A DNA stretch of 64,000 bases from the NCBI GenBank assembly GCA_003116995.1, contig BDSL01000001.1, positions 2,666,001-2,730,000 on the forward strand, read 5' to 3'. A model generated the notes under the pieces. It did not search any database and was not told the origin of the DNA. It was given only the letters and a program-made list of their open reading frames with translations. Below are positions 54,101 through 64,000 of the stretch, piece after piece. A program made the translations under genes and the position numbers. This DNA is from Yamagishiella unicocca. Taxonomy: Eukaryota > Chlorophyta > Chlorophyceae > Chlamydomonadales > Volvocaceae. Position 1 is the stretch's first letter; every line of letters begins with the position of its first letter.

Positions 54101-57100
54101 CATGCAGCTCAAAGCAGGCGGTGCGCCGGGGAAAGGAGTCGAAAAGAAGACCCTAATTTGTCGCCTTTACGTTCCTCTGTTATTGGAGTTATCGGTCGGA
54201 CGGGGCAACGAAGAGACGCGAACTGAACCGTGAGAAATCGTTTTGGCGCCCTCGGCAACATGGCTATGTAACCTTGGCAGGGGCTTATTCGCTGCCTATC
54301 ACAACAAGTGGGGCGGAGGTCTTGGGGTTTAGGGCTAACGAGCCATGGTTGCTAGGACGCCTACCCGGCCTGGGAGGCCTACCCCGCCTGGGAGGCCTAC
54401 CCGTGCCTGAATACGTCAGCCCATGTCGGCACCTGGAGGGCCACACTAGCATACGGCCCGACGCCGCAAACTGCCGGAAAAACTGTCGTACATGCCGCAT
54501 CGTACCGTTTCAGGCGCTAGGTGGAGACCCCCCCGCCTCACCAGTGTGCCCCTATAGGTCGCGGGCACCACTTCGCCGAAGGCGCCTTCACCCAGCACCT
54601 TGCCCGGCTCCAGCAGGAGGTCGGATGACTCCACCGCCCAGTTCCACGGCGACAGCGGCCAGCAGCAGCCACCGGCCGAGCCATCAGCAGCCCTGCCGCT
54701 GACAGCTGAGACGTCGCCGCCGCCGCGCTGATCCCGGCCGGCGGCGTCGTCGCCGCTGCCCACAGCACCTTCAGGCAGCAGGGCCGGATACCGGTAGCGG
54801 GCAAGGTCCTTAAGGCAGGGCTCATGGTGGGCCTGCCAGGCAGCCTCGCAAGCAACCCAGCCGCCCGAGTACACCTTTGCGCCGATAATTGACCTCGCAA
54901 TGACACGTCTCGCAAGCCAAGCACTTGCAGTGTTGCCGGCAACATCACGTCAGCCACAGCCCTGCGCTTGCCGGGCCCGTAAAGGCACCTCGCCCCCCCA
55001 GCCCTACCGTTGCCGACCAGGCCGGTCTGCCTCCGTCCAGTTGTGCTGCCCGCCGCTGTCCGCCCAGAGAGAGCCCGCTCCAGCGCGCCGTACACGGCGT
55101 CGCATCCGCTGCCGTACTGAAGGGTCTTCCGCCCGCCGAAATCTGCGGCCGCGGGATCCAGCCCTGGCGCACGAGGGTGGGCGCGGGGTGCGCCTGGTCG
55201 GTGGGCGCGGAGGCGCTGGTAGCCGGATCAGGGGACAGAGCAGCCGCCATGGGTAAGGTACGCACCCCATGAGCCTTGTGCCTTGTGCCTGACCCACCTG
55301 CCCACCTACCCGACTACCCGACTATACGACAATCCAATTACCCGTGCCCGTACAGACCCCGAAGCCCGCCTATCGCACCTTGCAGCAGCAGCCAGTCCAC
55401 CACCGGCAGGTTACCCGCCTGAGCAGCCAGCATCAGCAGCGTACGGCCCCGCTCGTCCCGCTCCTGGAGCACTCTGGCGTCGGCATCGGCCAGTAGCTGC
55501 AAGCACCTTCTCAGCTCGTCGGCACCGCCCCCCGCCAGACGAAATCCAGCTGCGGCGGCCGCGGAGCGACAGTGGGTACGACAGTGGGAACGACAATGGG
55601 AACGACATCAGGAGGCCGGGCTGGCGGAGATGAGGGCACATTGCTTAACCAGGCAAGGCGAGATAGGAAAGTGCTGTGAGCTGGGCGAGTCTGGGGGGCT
55701 GGGCATGGGCCGGCGGCACGCCTGGTCGCACCGCCGGCGGCGGCGGCGGCCGGGGCGGGACGGCGCCTGTCGGAGGCGCGGCCAGAAGGTGCACGGAAGG
55801 GGCCTGGGCAGGAGGTGCCCTGGACAGCGCTCCCCACCTACTACTGCCAGGGGAGATATCCGTGAGAAGGACCGGCACGCGATGGGAGAACTTGCAGCAT
55901 ACCTCAACCACGACTGACGTCACGTCGCCAGCAACGCAACTCGCACTGCTCCCCACCCCGATACCCTGCGCGACCCCCTTCCCCCATCGCCCTACCCATG
56001 CACCCATGCACCCAAGCACCAACCCACCCGCCAACATGCTCGGGGTGCGCCCGTGGTAGGAGTACACGTCGGGGGCGGCGCCCAGCTCCAGCAGCGCCCC
56101 CACCGCCTCGCTGTGGCCCGCCAGCGCCGCGAAGTGCAGCGGCGTCCAGCCGTCCGCGTCTGGCTCGTCCGGCGAGAAGCCCTTGACGCGGATGAGCTGG
56201 GGCAGCACCCGCATGTTGCCGCACCAGGCGGCGAAGTGGAGGCTGGTCATGGACGATTCCTGGGAAGCAGGACCCGACGGGAGGGTTCCGGGGGTCAGGT
56301 TGGACGTTGAGGGTCTTCGCCCTGCTAGCCTATCCGAATTTTCACCCTAGTCCGCTGCTGCAGGCGCTCCGGGTTGGTTGGTTCTTGGTTGGTTACCTAC
56401 CTGCCAGCAGACCTCCTCTGCTCGACTGCAGGGCAGCAACCACCGCAGCACTCCCAGCAGACCCCCGCCCTCGCGCCCACCTTGCTAGGCCAGGGCGCCT
56501 GGGGCCTCCTGCGGTGCTCCTCCGCCGCCACCAACAGGTCGTCCACGCACCCGCAGGCGGCTGAGAACCCCGCGGCGCCCCAGCGCAGCCGCAGCTGCCA
56601 GCCCGGCAGCTGCACGCCCACCACCGGCAGCAGCTTGGGGGGCTGTGAGCCTGCCGCGGAGTCGCTGCCGCCGGGGCCGGTGGGGAGGCAGGCCGACAGC
56701 TCGTCGGCCAGGATGACCGGGCAGCAGCCTGTGAGCAGGGAGGGACGAACCACGCATCGCGAGCGGGAGATGAGTCCTGAGCTCCAACGGAAGGCCGGAA
56801 GGTGACTGCGCGCCGTGGCGGGGACACGGGCGGGTACTCACGGCTGCGCTGCACAGCCACACGTGCGTATCGGCTGCTCCATAGTCCATTACCACGATAT
56901 GCTATGTGTATCTGCTGCCTAGTTCATTACCACGATATGCTGTAGGTGTCTGCTGCTGCCTAGTTCATTACCACGACGGGATGTGTGTGTGTCTGCTCCA
57001 TAATCTATTACCACGATAATAGGATGTGTGTGTCTGCTGCCTTAGTCCATTCCCACGTTAGGCTCTGCTAGGCATTCCCCCGTGTGGAGTTGCGGTGCCA

Positions 57101-60100
57101 CCGACGAGGCCCATACACGGAGAAGCGCCACCTCGCCACCTCACCCCCCGCCACAGCCACCAGCGTGCCGCCGAAGACGTCCCACAGCACACCGGCCCTC
57201 CCGCCGTCTGGCGGCAGCTGCAGCGACTTCTCCCTCCGCTTGCCGCCGCCTCCGCCGCCGGCCCCCTGCAGCACCTGCCCCTGCATCAGATCGACCAAGT
57301 GGGCTCCCTGGAGCGGACCCGCCTTCAGCGCCCCGGCCCACAGCCCAGAGCTGCTACGGACGAGTGCGCTGCCACCAGCTGGCACGACGCCGAGCCAAAG
57401 GTGGCTGGTAGCTGCAGGGTCGGTGGCCGGCGGAGATGCTTGCACCTCCAAGCACGTCCAGCCGACCCGTGGGTCCATGGCCGGGTCCACGGCCAACCAG
57501 GCGACTTCATCGCGGTTGGCGGCCGTCGCCTGGTATAGCGGCCAGTCGCTGCCAGGCTCGACGTCGTCAATGGCTGCCAGCAGGCCCCGCAACGCCGACG
57601 GTGGCGCTGCTGATGACGACGGAGGGGCGGCCATCGTCGGCGAGGCGAGAGAGTCACTGAGCTCGCGGCTGGTGCTGGCGGCATTGCTTCGGAGGCGGTG
57701 GCTCGCCGCCAGGGACAGACGGCCCAGTCGGCGAGCTAGGGACGAGTTGGAGGTAGAGGCGGACATACCCGACAGCGTCTGAATGCGGTCGAGGCGTAGG
57801 GAGTGAGGGGGGAGTGAGGGGGGAGTGAGGGGGGAGTGAGAGGGGAGTGAGAGGGGAGTGAGAGGGGAGTGAGAGTACCTGGCAACGCTCTAGGTGCTTC
57901 CTCACCCCCCACGTAGCCCCCCTGCCCCACCCGTCGTACACCGGCACGCTCATCTCATGGGTCCGTCTCACTGACCCACCCACCATCGCGCCCCGCGGCA
58001 TTCTTCTCGTGACCACTGCCTCCCCTGGCCTCATTTGCTCCCTTGACGTCCTCCGCAGAAATCCCCCTAACCTCCGTATACCCTCCCTCCCTCCCTTCGC
58101 CCCCCCTTACCAAGCCCTCCAGCTCAAGCCCCAGGTCGTCCACCACAGCTTGCCGCTGCAGGTTGCCCCGCGCCTGCTGCTGCTGCTGCTGTTCCGGCGT
58201 GTCGGGCCCCTTTCCCCCGCCAGGGGTCCCCTCCCTGGAGACAAGCCGCACTTTGGCCGTCCGCAGCGGCAACGTGGGCAGCAGCATCTCCACCAGCCTC
58301 GGCTGCTTCTGCAGGATCGCCCGGTTGAGCGTGGAGCCGCCCCAGGGGCTGTTCATTGGCGAGATCGTCGGGGACCGCCCGGGCGTGCCTACCGACCCGT
58401 GGGTCGCCGGCGTCACGTGGTTGGGACGGGCATCGCGCGGCGGCGTCGCGGGCGTTGCGGGCGACGCGGGCGCGGCGGCACCGGAAGCACGGCTCCGAGC
58501 TATCAGAGCGAATGGCGACGTCGGTCTAGCCGCGGAGGCGGTCATGCCTGGTAGCGGAGGAAGCGCTGGCTGAGGCGAGGCCGCGCCCCTGGGCCCTGGG
58601 CCTCCGAAGGACGGCGGCGCCAGCGCGGCGGCCGCCCGCTGCGGGGCTGCAGTCCCAGACGCGGGGGAGGCCCCCTCCGCGCCCACCTCGCAGAACAGGG
58701 TATTGAGCTCCAGGGGCGGCTCCGGCGGGCCCTCCCCCGACGGATGCAGCAGCCTCGAGAACGCCTCCGCCAGCCGCACCGTAGCCTCCTCGTCCAGGGG
58801 CGGGTACGGCGCCTCCCGCTCGTCGCCCCTCACTTCCGGCGGCTGCCCCTCCCCCGCGCAGGCCACCATCAGGTCGTACGGCGCAAGGCCCGACGCGCTG
58901 GCGGCGTGCAGCTCTGCGCCCAGCTCCCCCAGCAGAGCCTCGACAGCGTCCAGTGAGCCGGCAGCCACGGCGCAGTGCAGCGGCGTCCAGCCCTCGTGGC
59001 GCCCGGAAGGGGGGCAGCCCTGGCGGGTGGCGGCGACGGCGCGGGCGTTCATGTCGTACCCCGCCGCCGCCAGCGCCCGCAGCGCCGCCACCGAGCCCGC
59101 CCCCGCCGCCAAGTGGGCTGGCGTCCAGCCGGCGCTGTCGTACAGCGTGCCCGTCGCCGCCGCCGCCGCGCCCGCAGCGGCGCCGGTCCCCCGCGTGAGC
59201 GCCTCCACCACACCGGTCCAGCCGCGCTGCGCTGCCCTGCTCAAGGGGTGCGTCCGGAGGTATGGAGTCCGGGGTATTGTACCGTCAAGGGCCCTCCCTG
59301 TAGAGCTCCGAGTACGACGCCCATGGAAACCAGCAATGAGCTAGGCACGCGAATCAATTCCAGGTTGCACCGGGGTATCTTATTCGCCTACCCCGCCCGT
59401 GCTCGCGCTCCTGAGCTCGAGCCCGAACCCAAGCCAATGCCAGCACCACCCCACTCGGCCCTGTCACTCTCACCGGCCCCATCTGGCCCGCCCCGGCCTG
59501 GAGGGTTCACCTTCTCCTATTTTTCTTCTTTCTTCGGCACGGGTACCCTAGCTGCCCACCCCCGCCCTCCCCCAAGGGTTTCTCCTCATAACCACCACCC
59601 TCTCCGCCCTAACGCACTCGTGTAACGGGGTCCGCCCCAGGTCATCCAGCTTGGACGGTGCGGCGCCCAGCTCCAGAAGCTTCGCCGCTGCGGCCGCTGA
59701 GCCGTACACCGCCGCGACGTGCAGCGGCGTCCGCTGGGCTGCGTCGGCTGCGTTGGCCTCCGCCAGCGCGCCCCGCGCGCCCCCAGCCACGCGTTTTGCA
59801 TTGTCGAACAGCAGCGCCAGCAGCCCCGCGTGGTCGTGCATGGCGGCGTGGTGGAAGGGGCTCCATTGGGTCGGCGGCGTCCGCAGAAGCCCCGCACCCG
59901 CCGCGAAGAGCTTCCTGGCGGCGGCGGCGTGGTTGGCGGCGGCGGCGCAAGTGAGTGGCGTGCGGCCCGAGGCGTCGCGGGCGTCAACGCCCAGGCGGCG
60001 GCTGAAGCGCGGCAGCAGCAGCTCCAGGGAGGCTGTGTTGTCCGCCTGGGCCGCGTAGTGCAGCAGCGTTTGGCCACTGTCGTCCAACACGTCCAACAGC

Positions 60101-60961
60101 GACGACGACGGCGACGACGATGCAGCGGAGGCGGAGTTCGTGGTTTCGGAGCCGGCGTTGCTCCCGGCGTCGAGCGCGCCCAGGCGCTGTAGCAGCACGT
60201 CTAGGACGTCAGCGCTGTAGGCAGCGGCTGCGGCGATGAGGCGGGGGCGTCCGTGTGTGTTTAGGAGGGGGTGCATATAGGGGGGAAAGGAGGTGCGGGT
60301 GCGGCATGGCGTCGTGGCATAAGGCCCGGGCTGATCGCGAACGAGGTCCGCAGGCATCCGAATTGTACGGTGCAATGCACAGTGCGAGTTTGTACTGATG
60401 GAGTACAGAGTTTGCCTGGGGGCGCAATCAGCGATTGGGGGACAGGGACGTGTTCAGCGCAGCCCACTCACCCCAGTGCAAGGGCATGGCTCCGTGGTGT
60501 AGGGCCGCCGCCGCGCAAACCAGACGACGAGCTTGTTTTGAGTCCTGTGGATGTCATCGGATGGCGGCGATGCGATGGGAGGCGGGCGATACGGCTCGTT
60601 AACACGGCATTCGTTACGTAACACGTCAAAGCACGAAACGGTAAACGGTGTCGGTCGTTAGCAAAAGCAGATGCTGCGACTATCTGCGCAATAGGCTCTA
60701 CGTCCTTGAACACACCTGTTCGTCGCACGCAAATGCGTGTTGCAGGAGAGCCTCGGCGGCAGGCACGTTGCCTGCCTTTGCTGCGTGATGCAGAGCCGTG
60801 AGACTGTTCTCATCAGCGGCGAGTATGTCGACGCCCAATGTATACAGGCAGTCGCTAACACGCTGATGGGTGTCAGAATCCGGCTTGGATGCGCAGACTT
60901 CTACAAGGATTGCATGCGGGTTCAGGTACTCCGGGGGCAGCTCATCTGGTGTGTCCCCCAT
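51118..60961 (-). CDS. Ankyrin-SPRY-ankyrin-protein kinase, copy B
   Basis: Eighteen exons: 60961-60716, 60544-60472, 60227-59618, 59236-58111, 57778-57145, 56728-56481, 56259-56028, 55549-55379, 55142-55008, 54768-54542 (5' edge provisional), 53968-53808, 53570-53537, 53327-53262, 52766-52709, 52419-52385, 52127-52005, 51609-51523, 51330-51118; about 1,492 residues. Order matches copy A: ankyrin repeats (LTALHHAAKAGNVPAAEALL), Ala/Pro linker, SPRY-like segment (HLWLGVV ... LLPVVGVQLPG), ankyrin units, short helix (LQYGSGCDAVYGAL), then a TKL-type kinase. Kinase motifs are intact: LGEGAFGEVV, VAIKK, IIHRDLKP, CDFGLSQ, YWMAPELL. Nine of the exons code for the kinase domain, some only 34-66 nt. 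The pathway is unknown; the ankyrin and SPRY parts should bind protein partners. Confidence 0.82.
56114..56253 (-). repeat. 140-bp block identical to copy A (gene-conversion tract)
   Basis: Every base matches 19107-19246. It covers the start of ankyrin exon 7 of copy B. Sequence either side diverges at once. Confidence 0.9.
56874..57066. repeat. Tandem repeat of ~45 bp in a kinase B intron
   Basis: Five degenerate units built on TTCATTACCACGATATGCTG followed by TGTGTCTGCTGCC. They lie between exons 5 and 6 of kinase gene B. Confidence 0.85.
57800..57874. repeat. 11-bp GAGTGAGGGGG minisatellite in a kinase B intron
   Basis: Seven units, switching from GAGTGAGGGGG to GAGTGAGAGGG midway, lie next to the acceptor side of exon 5 of kinase gene B. 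Confidence 0.9.
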
Positions 60962-61839
60962 CTATAATAGCCAATATCTGACACTCGCTGGAATTAGCCA
61001 CAACGTCGGTGTGCGCAACGCGCAGCAAGCAAAAGTTTGGCGAATCGTGGCGCGAGACCAGAAAGCCGTGGAAGTTTTAGGAATTTATATTGAGGGGAAC
61101 CACGACAAGGTGAATCTTCGTATGGCTTCGTGGCCATTTTTGTCAACGAAACGGTGACATGGGTCAATAGCTCCGAAGACGCCAAGAAAGGCACCAGCGA
61201 ATGTTCTTGGTATCCCCACAGCATATCAAACAAGGGTATTTTGGGAATAATATGCAATAATATAGCGCGCGGTATTTCTGCGCACGGTTCATATTATCCT
61301 AGAGCTTTGCTTGCTTACAGCGCCCTTGCATAAGTGTCCGAACGCATTGAAGAGAGGACCCTGCAAACGCACACCTTGCCGATATGGAACCCCACTCTCT
61401 CGTCCTGCTCAGCGGCTCAACTCTAGACACTTGCCACCATACGCACCTTCATGGAGCGCAGACCCGACGCGCACAACCGCTACCGCTACACGGCGGTCCT
61501 CGGCGCCCGTTCAGGGACCTGGCGCAGGGCCTGGCGCGCTTATTACCTCAGCTAAGACAGCTCAGCCAACGGCTGCGTCGGACGGCCGCTCCCAGCAACT
61601 CCGACGCCGCCCGCGACTGGACGTGGACCCCTAGCTGCGAAGATGAGGCTCCGTCCACCTCAGGGTCTCCCTGCTCCGCTGCCACCGCAACGCAAGATCA
61701 AGCCTATCACCACAGCACAGCGCGCTGGCGGTCCAGGCGAACGGCGTCGCGCACCAGGCCTCGAGACCACCACGTAACTCGCGACCAGCAGGACCAGCGT
61801 CCGCGGCGACAGCAACCATACCTGGGTGACACCACACAG
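60962..61839. promoter_or_regulatory. Region between kinase B and the membrane-protein gene
   Basis: The two genes are divergent. The segment from 60962 to about 61380 is A/T-rich and probably contains both promoters. From 61380 to 61839 the sequence is G/C-rich and likely holds unresolved 5' coding exons of the plus-strand gene. One candidate is a frame starting MRLRPPQGLPAPLPP at 61641; another starts MERRPDAHNRYRY at 61450. Neither connects in phase with confidence. Confidence 0.35.
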
Positions 61840-63282
61840 GAGCTGCAGGCTCAGGCACAGCAATCGCCGCCACAGCCTCAGGGGCCTCAGCTGCAGCCTC
61901 GGCGCGGCCCACTGCGGCGACTAGGCCGCGCGCTGCGTTTCGTGGGAACCCGGATGCGACCCACGGTGAGCACATCCGAGGGAGGAGCGTGGCGAGGAGA
62001 CCCGGTTACACGGCGGGGAGCCGAGGGCTGCTGGGGCAGACCGCGTGGGGAACCTGCCACTGTCAAGGGGCGTGGATGCCAGGCAAGACGAATGCTGAAG
62101 TTTGTGTCAGTTGAGGAGGTTGGGGTGGGCGGTCGGGGACGCCTGCTCGCGCGGCGCGCCTTTGCCCGCTGCGTCGCCCAGACCCAAGCAACCCTCCCAA
62201 GGACCACTACCGCACCCGACCCTCCTGGCCGTCCCTGGCTTCTATGTGGTGCCAGGGCCCCGGCGAGCACGACAAGAACACGCCGGAGCGCGTCCTCAAC
62301 GTCGCCACGTGCGGAATGTTCTTCCACGCGGGGGGCAAGATTGTACGGTAAGCCAAACACTGGCCTGGCCTGCTTACATACGTTGAAACATTTGGAGTAA
62401 CATAGCCCATGACCGCGGACTTGGGCTGGTCCTCAGCCGATGCCATGTGTCCCTTCTCCATTCCAAAGCTTGTAACGAGCCGAGGACACGAACGTGCGTC
62501 CACCCGCCCCTCACCTCTGCCTGTGCTTCCACAGGCTATGCAGCTCGTTGGCCGCACGGCGCTTCGGCTGGGCCTTCATAGCGGTGGGCGTCATCGCGAC
62601 CATCTACCACGGCTCCTGGGGGCGCTTCCGGAACCTGGCGCGCAAGGTGGACTACTACTCCATCGCACTGTCCAGCCTGCTGCTGAGGTCGGCCGTTGTG
62701 GGGCCCGTGCCCCGCTGGCTGTCCGCTGCCATGCTGGCGGCGACCCCCTTCAAGCCCACGCTCGTGTCGGGCTCCAACTTCATGGCCGTCGAGGTGCGGA
62801 TGGCTGGGGCGGGATGTGGGAGGTCGCGGCTGGCTTCGAGGGCGGGGTAACGTCAAGGGGACGGAGGAGTTCAGCCAGATCATCAGGTTTTGCCAACTGC
62901 GGGAGCACGGGCGGCTGTAGCGCATACACAGACCGTACTCCATACGACTTTCCAGGCTCCTCGTTTTCATCCTAGGTGGACGAAAGGTCTTAACTGGCTC
63001 GGTCGTGCACCTGTGTGTGCTGTCTGCTGTGTGCCGGCACCCCGTCAGGTGCGCTACCTGCTCCTGGCGCTGTCGCAGCATCGCCTTCTCGGGGAGTGGG
63101 CGGCCCACACGGGCCTATCGGTGGCCGCCACCGCATGCTTTACGCTAGACGACACGCCGATGTTCGCCTGGTGCCCCTACACACACGCCGCCTTCCATGC
63201 GCTGTCCGCGGCTGCATTTCTCACGCTGCCGTCTGCGCTCAACCACATTACCCTTGCACTACCGGCAGCCGCGGCTGCGTAA
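61840..63282 (+). CDS. Multi-pass membrane protein, CREST/ceramidase-like, 5' end unresolved
   Basis: Resolved exons: 61840-61965 (Ala-rich), 62182-62347, 62535-62793, 63049-63282, with agreeing phases 1, 2, 0. The Ala-rich exon looks like a linker after a missing N-terminus. The core starts DPSNPPKDHYRTRPSW and has several hydrophobic segments (FGWAFIAVGVIATIYHGSWG; ALSSLLL; LLLALSQH). His in IYHGSWG, Asp in RKVDYYS, Asp in TLDDTPMF and the HAAFHAL pair resemble the metal-binding pattern of the CREST superfamily (alkaline ceramidase, PAQR, Per1). Plants have an uncharacterised family with this layout. Hydrolase activity is inference. The protein ends LALPAAAAA. A TGTAA follows 47 nt after the stop. 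Confidence 0.65.
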
Positions 63283-63328
63283 GTTCCGGCAGCCGCTATG
63301 GCTTATTGGATGTAGACGGTACGGCATT

Positions 63329-63333
63329 TGTAA
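63329..63333 (+). terminator. Poly(A) signal TGTAA of the membrane-protein gene
   Basis: TGTAA 47 nt downstream of the stop at 63282; short but usable. Confidence 0.4.
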
Positions 63334-64000
63334 TCTGGTTGATGTTGGATGGCACGCGCAGGGAAGGCAGCTGGGCTAGGCTTGTATCTGAAGCCTCCTT
63401 GCCTACACTGCACCACCTGTTTTGCAAGGGACTAAGGTTTCAGTTGCCGGTGGCGCTGTACTTCAAGTAAATCCAGGTCGTTACCGATCTTTGGTCGATT
63501 CCTGTAGAAGCGGACATTTCCATGGGTATTTTGCTTGGGACTTCTGGGTGCAAAATTGGTATTATATTTTTACTTTTGGCTCCACAAAATGCGCGAGCTT
63601 TCAAAGGACGTTTCAGTCGTAAATAGCCATTACTAGTATATGTGCTCCTGTTGCCGGCTGTGGGGGTCGAACAGCGCAAGCCCGGCGACATGGTATGCCA
63701 CTCAAACCAGCGCATGGATTATATTATTTGAAATGGTGTCATTGGCATTTCCTGGGGCGTTTTGTGGGCTGAGAGAGAAGGCCGTAGCCAAGGAGGGAGG
63801 CCTATTCATATGTTACATTAACGCATCCCATGTCAACGCTGGGCAACTAGGTGCCGAGCATGGGTCAGAAGGTATGCTGCATTCGGCAGTGCCGCTGTAC
63901 AGTAACACTCCAAGGTGTAGAGGTACCGTGATTGTTGGGTGAAAATGTATAGACAAGAACAACTACATATGCCCCTCGTGACCCCTCGTTGGGTAGGTAG
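63334..64000. other. Right end of the window, no gene seen
   Basis: Open frames here lack splice partners, G/C-ended codons and motifs. I see no repeat or RNA gene. Confidence 0.5.

Overview
The window is nuclear DNA of a green alga, most likely a volvocine or chlamydomonadalean species. Almost every gene is split by GT-AG introns whose exons join in frame. Third codon positions are strongly G/C-rich, low-complexity Ala/Gly/Pro/Gln linkers are common, and the algal poly(A) signal TGTAA follows many stop codons. The gene content fits: a plant-type prolyl 4-hydroxylase with a ShKT tail, the katanin p80 subunit known in Chlamydomonas as PF15, and a Mn-type CDF metal transporter. I see no bacterial operons, tRNA, rRNA or CRISPR array.

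Layout. 0-3.8 kb: an unknown minus-strand gene runs off the left edge and is divergent from a plus-strand BEM46/ABHD13-type alpha/beta hydrolase. 4-6 kb: prolyl 4-hydroxylase on the minus strand, then about 1.7 kb without a confident gene. 7.65-13.2 kb: a 1,393-residue low-complexity protein with a polyglutamine tract. 13.5-14.3 kb: small-exon minus-strand candidates. 14.5-15.4 kb: RAMP4/SERP1. 16.4-24.7 kb: a 2,041-residue ankyrin-SPRY-ankyrin-kinase gene (copy A). 25.5-29.9 kb: katanin p80, divergent from lysyl-tRNA synthetase at 30.2-37.3 kb. One intron of the synthetase carries a satellite with a period of about 202 bp. 37.8-44.3 kb: repeats, including a minisatellite, a 5'-truncated LINE with an in-frame stop, dispersed short elements and a tandem duplication. 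45.4-49.6 kb: a CDF/MTP metal transporter. 51.1-61.0 kb: a second ankyrin-SPRY-ankyrin-kinase gene (copy B). 61.8-63.3 kb: a multi-pass membrane protein resembling the CREST/ceramidase-like group, whose 5' end is unresolved.

The strongest candidate for something undescribed is the pair of ankyrin-SPRY-ankyrin-kinase genes. They share domain order and several intron positions but differ in intron number (10 against 18 exons). They are widely diverged except for one 140-bp block that is identical in both, which points to recent gene conversion. Apart from this pair and the bidirectional promoters, the neighbours look like an ordinary mix of housekeeping genes.

All exon models were read by eye from splice signals and phase agreement. 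Exon coordinates are given in the entries, and provisional ones are marked.
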